This document shows, piece after piece, positions 57,028-64,000 of a stretch of 64,000 bases of DNA. Position numbers and translations under genes: made by a program. How positions within the stretch are numbered: position 1 is the stretch's first letter; each line of letters opens with the position of its first letter. The stretch is from assembly GCA_963721365.1 (NCBI GenBank), contig CAVRJE010000008.1, forward strand, positions 1-64,000. The letters run 5' to 3'. Origin of the DNA: CAIQPS01 sp963721365. GTDB taxonomy: Bacteria > Actinomycetota > Thermoleophilia > RBG-16-64-13. The notes beneath the pieces are model-generated. The model did no database searches and had not been told where the DNA came from. It saw only the letters and a list, made by a program, of their open reading frames with translations.

Positions 57028-58125
57028 GCGCCCGAGCGCCGGCGCCCTGAACTCGCGGCTCGCCAGCACCTTCAGCGTCACCGCGTCCTGGCTGCGGATC
57101 CGACCGATGACGGCGGCTGCCGGGGTGGAGCGAGCTTCGAGAGCTCGGACCACGGCCTCCACCCTTTCCGCGGGCACGCACAGCAGCAGCCCTCCCGACG
57201 TCTGAGCGTCGGCGCACAAGCAGCCGTTGCCAGGGCTCGATGGCGCTCGTCGAAGCCGGTCCAGGGCTCCACGTATTCGAGGTTTCTCCTGGTGCCGCCG
57301 GGCGCCACTCCCTGGCGGGCAAGGTCCACGGCCCCCGGCAGAAAGGGCAACCGATCGAACCAGAGGTCGGCGCCGACGCCGCTCGCCCGGCACATCTCCC
57401 TCAGATGGCCCAGCAGACCGAACCCGGTGACGTCGGTGAGTCGCCCGCACGCCGTGTCTCGCGTGCTACGTCCGCTGCGTCCCGGTTCAGGTGGGCCATG
57501 GAGGCGGTGGCGGCGGCGATGACGTCCGGCGAGGCTTTGCCCAGCTTGATCGCCGTGGCGATGACCCCGGTGCCCAGCGGTTTGGTCAGCACCAGCAGAT
57601 CGCCCGGGCGGGCGCCGGCGTTGGTCATCTCATCCCCCGGCTTGATGATGCCGGTGACGGCCAATGCCGTACTTGGGCTCCGGGTCGTCGATGGTGTGGC
57701 CGCCGACGATGGTGGCCGAGGCCAGGCGGGCCGTCTCGGCCCCGCCCTGCAGGATGCGGCCGAGGTAGTCCAGCGGGAGCACGCCCGAAGGAAAGGCGAC
57801 GATGTTCAGCGCGGTGAGCGGCCGAGCCCCCATCGCGTAGATGTCGGAGAAGGCGTTGGCGGCAGCGATGCGCCCGAAGTCGTAACGGGTCGTCTACGAC
57901 GGGCGTGAAGAAGTCGACCGTCTGGACGAGCGCTATCTCGTCGTTCAGGCGGTAGACGGCCGCGTCGTCGAGCGTGTCGGACCCAACCAGCAGGGCCGGG
58001 TCGTCGGTAGGCGGCAGCATGGCCATGACCTGCCCCAAGTCCTTGGGGCCGAGCTTGCACGCTCAGCCGGAACCGTGGGACAGAGTGGTCAACCTCGGGA
58101 TCTCGCCCGTCGGGACGCCATCCAT
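57028..58125 (-). CDS. selD: Selenide, water dikinase SelD; probable selenoprotein with in-frame UGA; frameshifted
   Basis: It makes selenophosphate from selenide and ATP for selenocysteine and selenouridine synthesis. The N terminus from ATG 58125 reads PRLTTLSHGSG, then TGA 58063-58065, then ACKLGPKDLGQVMAML. The TGA lies at the catalytic Cys/Sec position, and a SECIS-like hairpin follows. Downstream: GSDTLDDAAVYRL, LVQTVDFFTPVVDDP, GARPLTALNIVAFPSGVLPL, ATIVGGHTIDDPEPKYG, LVLTKPLGTGVIATAIKLGK, EYVEPWTGFDE, LCADAQTSGGLLLCVP and AAAVIGRI. About five shifts (near 57895, 57665, 57450, 57240 and in the C-terminal region) break the frame. The 3' boundary is approximate: the last open frame runs into the convergent STAS gene. 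Confidence 0.88.
58032..58065 (-). promoter_or_regulatory. Selenocysteine UGA and bacterial SECIS element of selD
   Basis: The minus strand reads TGA (58065-58063), 20 nt, then a GGAC loop (58042-58039) on a perfect 7-bp stem (58049-58043 pairing with 58038-58032, GCCCCAA/TTGGGGC). The bacterial consensus asks for a 4-16-bp stem, a loop of 3-14 nt with a G among its first two bases, and 16-37 nt between UGA and loop; all are met. SelB would bind the hairpin to insert Sec. Confidence 0.8.
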
Positions 58126-58171
58126 CGGGGCCTCGCCCTCGCGTTCTCTGTCATCAGCCATCACCTCCTTC

Positions 58172-58419
58172 TCAGACCCTCGGAGACCGGCAGGCGGTAC
58201 TATCGCCGAGCTAGGCGGCCCGCCGGGCGCCGCCGGCAGATCGAGCGGCATGACCACCCACAGGATGAGATAGAGGAGGATGCCCATGCCGGCGAGCAGG
58301 CTGACAAAGACCCACACCACCCTGACCAGGGTCGGGTCTACGTCGAGATACTCGGCCAGCCCTCCGCACACACCGGCGATCATCTTCTCGGTGCGCGACC
58401 TATGTAGCCGTTTCTTCAT
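58172..58419 (-). CDS. PspC domain protein (phage shock C family)
   Basis: ATG 58419 follows TAGGTGATCC, which pairs well with the 3' end of 16S rRNA. The PspC domain is clear: RSRTEKMIAGVCGGLAEYLD, VDPTLVRVVWVFVSLLAGMG, ILLYLILWVVMPLD. It is a small membrane protein of the envelope stress response. As assembled there is no stop before the selD Sec codon; one indel would give the TGA at 58172-58174, just before a GGAGG that could serve selD. I therefore put the end there. A palindrome lies about 35 nt upstream. Confidence 0.8.
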
Positions 58420-58452
58420 GGATCACCTATCAGTCCGGTCCGCTATTTGGTC

Positions 58453-58466
58453 CCGATACATATCGG
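58453..58466. promoter_or_regulatory. Palindrome upstream of pspC, possible operator
   Basis: CCGATACATATCGG is an inverted repeat with 6-bp arms and a 2-nt centre, 34 nt before the pspC start. A second, weaker TATCCGATA occurs near 58505. On the minus strand TTGCGT and a TATGTA box overlap the palindrome, so a regulator could block the promoter. No DNA-binding protein is encoded nearby. Confidence 0.35.
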
Positions 58467-58627
58467 TTTTGAAAAGGACGCAATCCGGATTCGCGCAGGA
58501 CCATATCCGATAGGTGCTGCACTCGCCCGTGGAGCGGCTCACACCGGTACCGGTCCGCTCTTCTTCCTCGACTCTGTCGACCAGAGGCCTGCCGCAGTTC
58601 GATGCAGGTCTTCACCTCGACGTCCAC

Positions 58628-59229
58628 CTAGCCCCCTTTCCCCTGGCGCTGCCGGCCCAACCGGACGCCGATATCTTCCGCCGCGGCCTTCGGCTCCCGC
58701 CTGCTTCAGTATCTCGCCCCGGGCGTCCACCTCCGGATATAGCATCTCGCCGGCCGGTGTGACGCCCAGCACGTGCCAAAGATACCGGATATTCCGCTGG
58801 CTCCCCTCGAAGACGTGCGGCGAAGTTCGTGCCCGCGCAGCTCAGGAAAGCTCCCAGCCGTTCCGGCCCGCCGGCCTCGTTCAACGGCTGCTTGAGCACG
58901 TACTTGAGCGCCCAGAACGGCTGGCAGCGGTCGATCATGATCTTCGGTGTCCCGGGCATCCCCATGGAATAGACCGGTGCAGCTACCACGATCGAGTCCG
59001 CCGTCCGCAGATGGGGATAGAGCTTCTGCATGTCGTCCTTCTGGATGCAGTGCCCGTCTTGGAAGCAGGCGTCGCAGGCGCGGCAGCCTCGCAGGTCGAG
59101 GTCGCACAGGCGGAAGCTGACGATATCCGCCCCTTCGCCCCGGGCCGCATCCAGGCACCATTCGAGCAGCGTGTCGGTGTTCCCGCCCCGCCGGGCGCTG
59201 CCCGCTATGCCCAGAACGGTCACAGCCAC
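58628..59229 (-). CDS. NADPH-dependent FMN reductase / iron-sulfur flavoprotein, frameshifted
   Basis: GTG 59229 starts 1 nt after the flavodiiron stop. About 200 residues with shifts near 58818 and 58700. Flavodoxin-like fold: VLGIAGSARRGGNTDTLLEW (FMN phosphate loop), the compact Cys motif GCRACDACFQDGHCIQKDDM, AAPVYSMGMPGTPKIMIDRC, HVFEGSQRNIRYLWHVLGVT and a C-terminal AAEDIGVRLGRQRQG. The four Cys resemble the 4Fe-4S site of archaeal and clostridial Isf proteins. It may pass electrons to the neighbouring flavodiiron protein. Confidence 0.85.
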
Positions 59230-59230
59230 G

Positions 59231-60447
59231 CTACTGCTCCAACCCGCGCTTGACTCTTCGGGCCACCTCGCGCCCCAGTTCGTGGCACGCGTCCAGGTCG
59301 TCGGCGCCGGGCATGTACCTCACGTCGAGCGGGTCGAGCACGTCGAGCCCCAGGGCCCGCAACTCGGCGTCGACCTGCTTGACCGCTCCCCCGCCCCAGC
59401 CGTACGAACCGTACGCCCCGGCGATGCGGTTCTTGGGCCGCAGACCCTTGAGGTACGTGAGGAAGCCCGCCCACGGTGGGGAACATGTTGTTGTTGAGCG
59501 TGGGCGAGCCGACGAGGAAGGCCCGCGACTCGAGCACCTGGCGGGCAAGCTCAGAGCGCGGGTTGACGCTCAGCCTCATCACCGAGCACTCCACCCCCTC
59601 CTGGGCCACGCCGTCCTCGATGGCCATGGTCATCTTCTCGGTCGAGTGCCACATGGTGTCGTAGATGAGGGTCACTCGCTCGGGCGCCTCGAAGCGGCTC
59701 CAGCGCCCGTACGCCTCCAGGATCCGCGTCGACGTCCTCGGGCCGCCGCCAGATGACGCCGTGACTCGGCCCGATGGCTTCGATCTCCAGCCCCATCTCC
59801 CCTATCTTGCCCAGCATCTTCTCGATGGGGCCGCCGAACGGCATCAGGATGTTGGCGTAGTACTTGGAGGCCTCCTCCATGAGGACGGCCGGGTCCACCT
59901 CGTCGGCGAAGCGCTTGGAGGTGGCGAGATGCTGGCCGAACGCGTCGTTGGGCAGCAGCGTCTTTGCTTCCTTCACGTAGGTGAACATGCTGTCGGGCCA
60001 GTGGAGCATCGGCGCCTCGATGAACTGCAGGGTATTCCGCCCGAGCGCCACCTCGTCGCCCGGTCGCGACCACCTGGGGATCCCACGCCTGGACCATCTC
60101 CGCTCCGTAGTAGCAGAGACAAGGGTCTCTTTCGCCCTCTTGGAGCAGAAGATGCGCTGAGGCATCAGCCGCTCTACCAGCCAGGGGATGGCTCCGGAGT
60201 GGTCGGGCTCGACGTGGTTGATGACCAGGTAGTCCACCGGCCGGCCGCCGCAACAGCCCATCACCCGCGCCAGCATCTCGGGGCCGAAACCGTCCCGGCA
60301 TCCGTCGACCAGAGCGACCTTCTCGTCGAGGATGAGGTAGGCGTTGTAGGTGGTCCCCCGGGAGGTCTCGTAGCCGTGGAAGTCGCGCACGTCCCAGTCG
60401 ATCGCGCCCACCCACCAGATGTCGTCCCGTAGCAGGTATCGTTCCAT
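59231..60447 (-). CDS. Flavodiiron protein (A-type flavoprotein, FprA-like), frameshifted
   Basis: ATG 60447 follows GGAGACTGG. About 405 residues with shifts near 60130, 60065, 59728 and 59480. The beta-lactamase-like diiron domain has NAYLILDEKVALVDGC, NHVEPDHSGAIPWLVERLMP (H-x-E-x-D-H iron ligands), APMLHWPDSMFTYVKEAKTL, LLPNDAFGQHLATSKRFADE and AIGPSHGVIWR (last His). The flavodoxin domain has LIYDTMWHSTEKMTMAIEDG, VGSPTLNNNMFP and YGSYGWGGGAVKQVDAELRA. It reduces O2 to water and/or NO to N2O, protecting anaerobes. Co-transcribed with the flavin reductase. Confidence 0.93.
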
Positions 60448-60466
60448 CCAGTCTCCTATGCCGCGT

Positions 60467-61523
60467 CTACAATGGCCGTGTGGCAAGGACGAGCTGAGTC
60501 CCGGCCGTTTCCAGATCGAACATCTCTATCTTCGCAAAGCCGGCGTCGCTCAACCACTCCCGCACCTGGGCCTCGCTCCATACGCCGCCCTCGTCGGTCG
60601 CCTGCAGCATGTTGACGGCAAAGATGGCGGCCCGCGGACTGCGGCCCCATACGTAGTCCTGAATGGCGATGGTGCCTCCCGGAGACACGATGGAGAAGGC
60701 CTCGCGGGTCACCCGAGCGTTCGTGGCCGGACCGTAGATGTGGTAGCACGTTGCCGAAGTAGACCAGATCGAACGGGCCCGCCGGCAGCGCCTCGGTGAA
60801 GTCCCCGTCGAGCAAGGCGACGTCCCGTCCCTCTTCACCCAGATACTCCCGGGCGACCGGCATGACCGCGGGGCGATCGAAGAGGGTCGCCCGCACGCCG
60901 CAGCGCGAGAACGCTCTCGCCAGGTGGCCTACGGCACCACCGACATCCACCATGGTCTGGATGGGCCCGGCGTACAAGAGGCAGCGCCCGACGATCTCGT
61001 CGATGATCTCCGGGTCGCGCTCGCCCATCGCCGACACCATGGTCTTGAGGTCCCGTTTGGCCGGGTCCCGAGGAGTCGGCTTGCCGGTTTGGATGACAAA
61101 GGGGAGTTCCAGCCAGCCCCGCGCCTTGCGGGCTTGATGGAGGAGGCCCCAGCGCTCCAGCTGGGGTCCCGGGTCGACGAGATGCACCCTGGCGAGCGCG
61201 GTGAGCCGGTAGAGAGTGGCGCCGAGGTCCTCCGCGACTGGGGCCTGCGAGACGGCAACGGCAGCGGCCGCCCCCTCGTCACCCGGACCGGCCGCCCGGC
61301 CGGGCGGCTCCGGCACCGGCCCGGCGCGCTCTACCAGCCCTTCCCCCACCAGCGCCTCCAGGACGACGAGCGTCGCCCGTTCATCGGCACCCGCTTCGGC
61401 GGCGACGTACGACGCCGTCGCCGGCTCGCCGGCCGCCAAGGCATCGACGATCCCGGCGCGCACCGCCCCGGCTATCAGAAAGAGCCTTTCTATCGTCCCC
61501 CGGTCTACGAGCGATTCCCTCAT
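60467..61523 (-). CDS. SAM-dependent O-methyltransferase-like protein, frameshifted
   Basis: ATG 61523 follows GGAGGGAGCGCGC, a clear binding site. About 350 residues, one shift near 60755. The N-terminal winged-helix dimerisation domain (ERLFLIAGAVRAGIVDALAA, LVVLEALVGEGLVERAG) precedes a Rossmann methyltransferase: MVDVGGAVGHLARAFSRCGV (SAM motif I), LLDGDFTEALPAGPFDLVYF, SIVSPGGTIAIQDYVWG and SDAGFAKIEMFDL. It resembles plant- and actinobacterial-type O-methyltransferases (PF00891 group). Substrate unknown; 19 nt separate it from the flavodiiron gene. Confidence 0.85.
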
Positions 61524-62750
61524 GCGCGCTCCCTCCACGTCAGCCCCCACCTGCACCTTGACGTGCCCGAACTCATGCTCTCGATAACCAGGTCTACCCA
61601 AGTTGGCGGCCGAATCGTAACCCGGTGTCTGCCACACGCCCTTCTTGCCCTCCCCGGAGACCCGGGTCAGCCCATCCGGAAGCTTGACATCGCCGGAGGA
61701 GATGTTCTTGACCTCCACCCTGCAGCGCCTGGCCCGGGCGCACCGTGAGCACGAACTGGCCGCTGGAGCCGCGGAAGCTGAGGTCCGCGGCCGAGTCCTT
61801 TCCCGAGGGTGACCCGAGTGTCACCGGAGCTCATGTCCACCTTCATCCCGAAGACCGCTCCGTCGGGCGCCTGGACGTCCATCCGCCCGGAACTGCTGTG
61901 CAGCTGGATATCCAGACGGTATGCACTCAACGGATCCGCCGCCGGGAGCACCACCTGGCTGTCGCCCGAACTGGCGTGCACTTCCAGCTTACGCAGCACC
62001 TGCAACCCGGTGAGGTCCACGCGTGTTGGAACCCGAGGAGCGCGAGAACGATGAGCGTAGAGGGCACGCCTGCGGTCCAGGCCGATATCCCACGGTGTCG
62101 CCGGTTGCCGTTCCTATCCATGTGCCACCACTGCCAACCGTTCGCCGACTTCAGAGTGACCGTCTTCTGGGTGGTCCCTTCGGCGGCTGAATTCGATCGT
62201 TCCCCGGTGGGTGACGGAGGCCGAGAGCAGACGGCCGGTCGGACCCGGTGGCCGACGGGCAGGGCGTGGATCGAGGCCGCATAACCCGGAGAGCCCGATC
62301 TCCACCTGCGCCTGCGTGGCCTCGCCCACCGGCGTGCTGAAGGTCTCGGTCTTGAGTTCGGCGCCTCCTAACCCATCCCAGGCTGGGTCCGATCAGCATC
62401 AGCACGATCACGATGCCCGACTGTGACGACGCCGACGATCGCGCCCGCTGCCGGCGGAGCGGTGGCCGACGAGAAGGTCGACGCCTATGCCGATGACGAA
62501 GACCGGCCAGACGAGCCCGAGGACCTCCAGGTTGGAAGCCGAGATGACGTCGAGGCTGTAGAGAAGCCAGATGACCCCCGCCCCGATGAGCACCAGCGGC
62601 CAGAATAGGGAGCGATACCGATAGCGACGGCGTCGGCCGTGCGCCCGGCTGCGCCGGGTCGGACCCGGGGCTGCCCCGGACCCGGCACTGTGGCTGCGGC
62701 TCGGGCCCCGGCGCTCCCGGCCCGGCCGCTGGTGTGCCGGTTTGCTCCAT
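61524..62750 (-). CDS. LiaI/LiaF-like membrane protein with DUF4097-type beta-helix domain, many frameshifts
   Basis: From ATG 62750 the first 40 residues are Pro/Gly-rich, then two or three membrane helices (LFWPLVLIGAGVIWLLYSLD, VLGLVWPVFVIGIGVDLLVG, GIVIVLMLIGPSLGW) as in DUF5668/LiaI proteins. The rest is a repetitive beta domain with VHASSGDSQVVLPAADPLSA, IQLHSSSGRMDVQAPDGAVF, VDMSSGDTRVTLG, LSFRGSSGQFVLTVRPGQAL and VKNISSGDVKLPDGLTRVSG: the SSGD/SSGR pattern of DUF4097/toast-rack domains. At least five shifts are needed. The last frame has no stop before the methyltransferase start and continues in phase with it, so the 3' end is arbitrary. Likely an envelope-stress sensor; homologues work with PspC-like partners. 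Confidence 0.6.
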
Positions 62751-62860
62751 GACGACTCCTTGTGGACGCGCTGCACCCTCCGGACTTATCATGGACCGCG
62801 AGCCACCATTCGCGCAACCGTGTCCGCGCCGATGAAGCAGCGGGCGAACGGAGGGGACCT

Positions 62861-64000
62861 ATGCGGGATTACGCTGGTGACATCGTCGCCCTGGTCAAGG
62901 CCAAGAACCCGGCCGAGCCCGAGTTCCACCAAGCGGTCCTCGAGGTGGTGGAATCCACAGCCCTGGTCATCGAGCGCCACCCCGAATACCGGGCACGCCA
63001 AGATCATGGAGCGCCTGGTGGAGCCGGAGCGGGTGATCATGTTCCGGGTCCCCTGGACAGACGACGAGGGCGAGATCCAGGTGAACCGGGGATTCCGCAT
63101 CCAGATGAACTCCGCCATCGGCCCCTACAAGGGCGGCCTCCGGTTCCACCCTCGCGTCAACCTGGGCATCCTCAAGTTCCTGGCCTTCGAGCAGGTGTTC
63201 AAGAACGCCCTCACCACCCTTCCCATGGGCGGAGGCAAAGGCGGTTCCGACTTCGACCCCAAGGGCAAGTCCGACGCCGAGGTCATGCGCTTCTGCCAGA
63301 GCTTTCATGAGCGAGCTCTACCGCCATATCGGCCCCAACACCGACGTGCCCGCCGGGGACATCGGGGTGGGGGGCCGGGAGATCGGCTATCTCTTCGGCC
63401 AGTACAAGCGCATCACCAACGAGTTCTCCGGGGTGCTCACCGGCAAGGGCATCAACTGGGGCGGATCGCTCATCCGGCCGGAAGCCACCGGCTACGGCTG
63501 CATCTACTTCGCCGCCGAGATGCTCGCCACCAGGGGCGAGACCCTGGAAGGCAAGACCTGCCTGGTCTCCGGCTGCGGGAACGTCGCCCAGTTCGCCATC
63601 GAGAAGCTCCTCGACCTCAAGGCCAAGCCCGTCTCCGCTTCCGACTCCAACGGCTTCATCTACGACGAGTCCGGCATCACCTGGGAGAAGCTGGCCTTCC
63701 TCAAAGAGCTCAAGAACGTGCGCCGGGGCCGCATCAAGGAATACGCCGACGCCTACCCGGAAGCCGTCTACACCCCGTTCGATCCCCTGGCCGAACACTC
63801 CCCCCAATGGGACCTAAAAGCCGACTGCGCCTTCCCCTGCGCCACGCAGAACGAGATCAACGAGACAGACGCCCGCAACCTCCTTGGAAACGGGGTCTAT
63901 CTGGTGGCCGAAGGGGCCAACATGCCCACCAGCGCCGCCGGGAGTGCAGGTGTTCCTGGACGCCGGCATCCTTTACGCCCCCGGCAAAGCGGCCAACGCC
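62861..64000 (+). CDS. gdhA: Glutamate dehydrogenase, partial at the window end, frameshifted
   Basis: ATG 62861 follows GGAGGGGACCT. About 380 codons of the about 445-residue hexameric enzyme are present, with shifts near 62995, 63305 and 63940. Motifs: VNRGFRIQMNSAIGPYKGGL, RFHPRVNLGILKFLAFEQVF, MGGGKGGSDFDPKGKSD (substrate-binding Lys), PAGDIGVGGREIGYLFGQY, VSGCGNVAQFAIEKLLDLKA (nucleotide loop) and EGANMPTSA. It interconverts glutamate and 2-oxoglutarate plus ammonium. The loop S-G-C-G-N-V and the following S-D-S-N suggest NADP preference; that is inference. It diverges from the LiaF-like gene. Confidence 0.95.

Noticed and set aside
58430..58627. Coding gene of 65 aa between pspC and the flavin reductase
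   Set aside because: The first residues look like a nitroreductase start, but the rest has no fold features and overlaps the likely pspC promoter.
38409..64000. Programmed frameshifting in many genes
   Set aside because: The shifts have no common slippery motif, occur in unrelated genes and cluster by region, which fits sequencing error.

Overview
The window is high-GC DNA from what looks like an anaerobic or microaerophilic, deep-branching actinobacterium (Actinomycetota). The strongest argument is synteny. The block metG-tatD-rsmA-ispE-tRNA-Gln-glmU-prs-rplY-pth-mfd-PPIase-mazG-eno-divIC-DUF501-ppx-tRNA-Leu (32.3 kb down to 12.2 kb, all on the minus strand) is, from memory of the literature, the order around Rv1007-Rv1026 of Mycobacterium tuberculosis. 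A DUF3068 (PorA-like) protein, a LytR-CpsA-Psr protein, two L,D-transpeptidases and an actinobacterial/Bacillus-type SOS box agree. A flavodiiron protein, a two-subunit glycine decarboxylase, SelD and several flavoproteins suggest an oxygen-sensitive lifestyle. No rRNA gene is present, so the exact class cannot be read.

Layout. 1-12 kb is accessory: a GH3 glycosidase end, a large modular L,D-transpeptidase, a secreted phosphoesterase, Thr-rich lipoproteins and conserved membrane proteins, with remnants of a second GH3 gene and of a nitroreductase. 12.2-32.3 kb is the conserved core block, interrupted by a second L,D-transpeptidase and a divergent LCP gene between ispE and rsmA. 32.4-42.3 kb is a minus-strand run with many 4-nt stop/start overlaps: lsrF-like aldolase, ribulose-phosphate-epimerase-like protein, class II aldolase/dehydrogenase, threonine aldolase, Nudix, HD, DUF2007, asparaginase-GNAT fusion, ROK kinase, rsmI. 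42.5-53.6 kb holds a zinc-ribbon/discoidin membrane protein, SOS-controlled dinB with a small inverted-repeat element in its 5' end, pgi, a queuosine-tRNA mannosyltransferase homologue, nfo, a class IV aminotransferase, ftsZ, parA and a radical SAM protein. 53.7-64 kb holds gcvPA-gcvPB, a STAS protein, selD, pspC, a flavin reductase, a flavodiiron protein, a methyltransferase, a LiaF/DUF4097-like envelope protein and the start of gdhA.

Assembly quality matters for every reading here. Many genes are split by single-base shifts while both halves keep all family motifs. These shifts are rare from about 14.6 to 38.4 kb and affect nearly every gene from 38.4 to 64 kb. I treat them as probable sequencing indels and give each gene one span.

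The most interesting signal is in selD. Its active-site position is an in-frame TGA (58063-58065) in the context Ser-Gly-TGA-Ala-Cys-Lys, followed at the right distance by a 7-bp stem with a GGAC loop that fits the bacterial SECIS consensus. SelD is therefore probably itself a selenoprotein, and the organism should decode UGA as selenocysteine.
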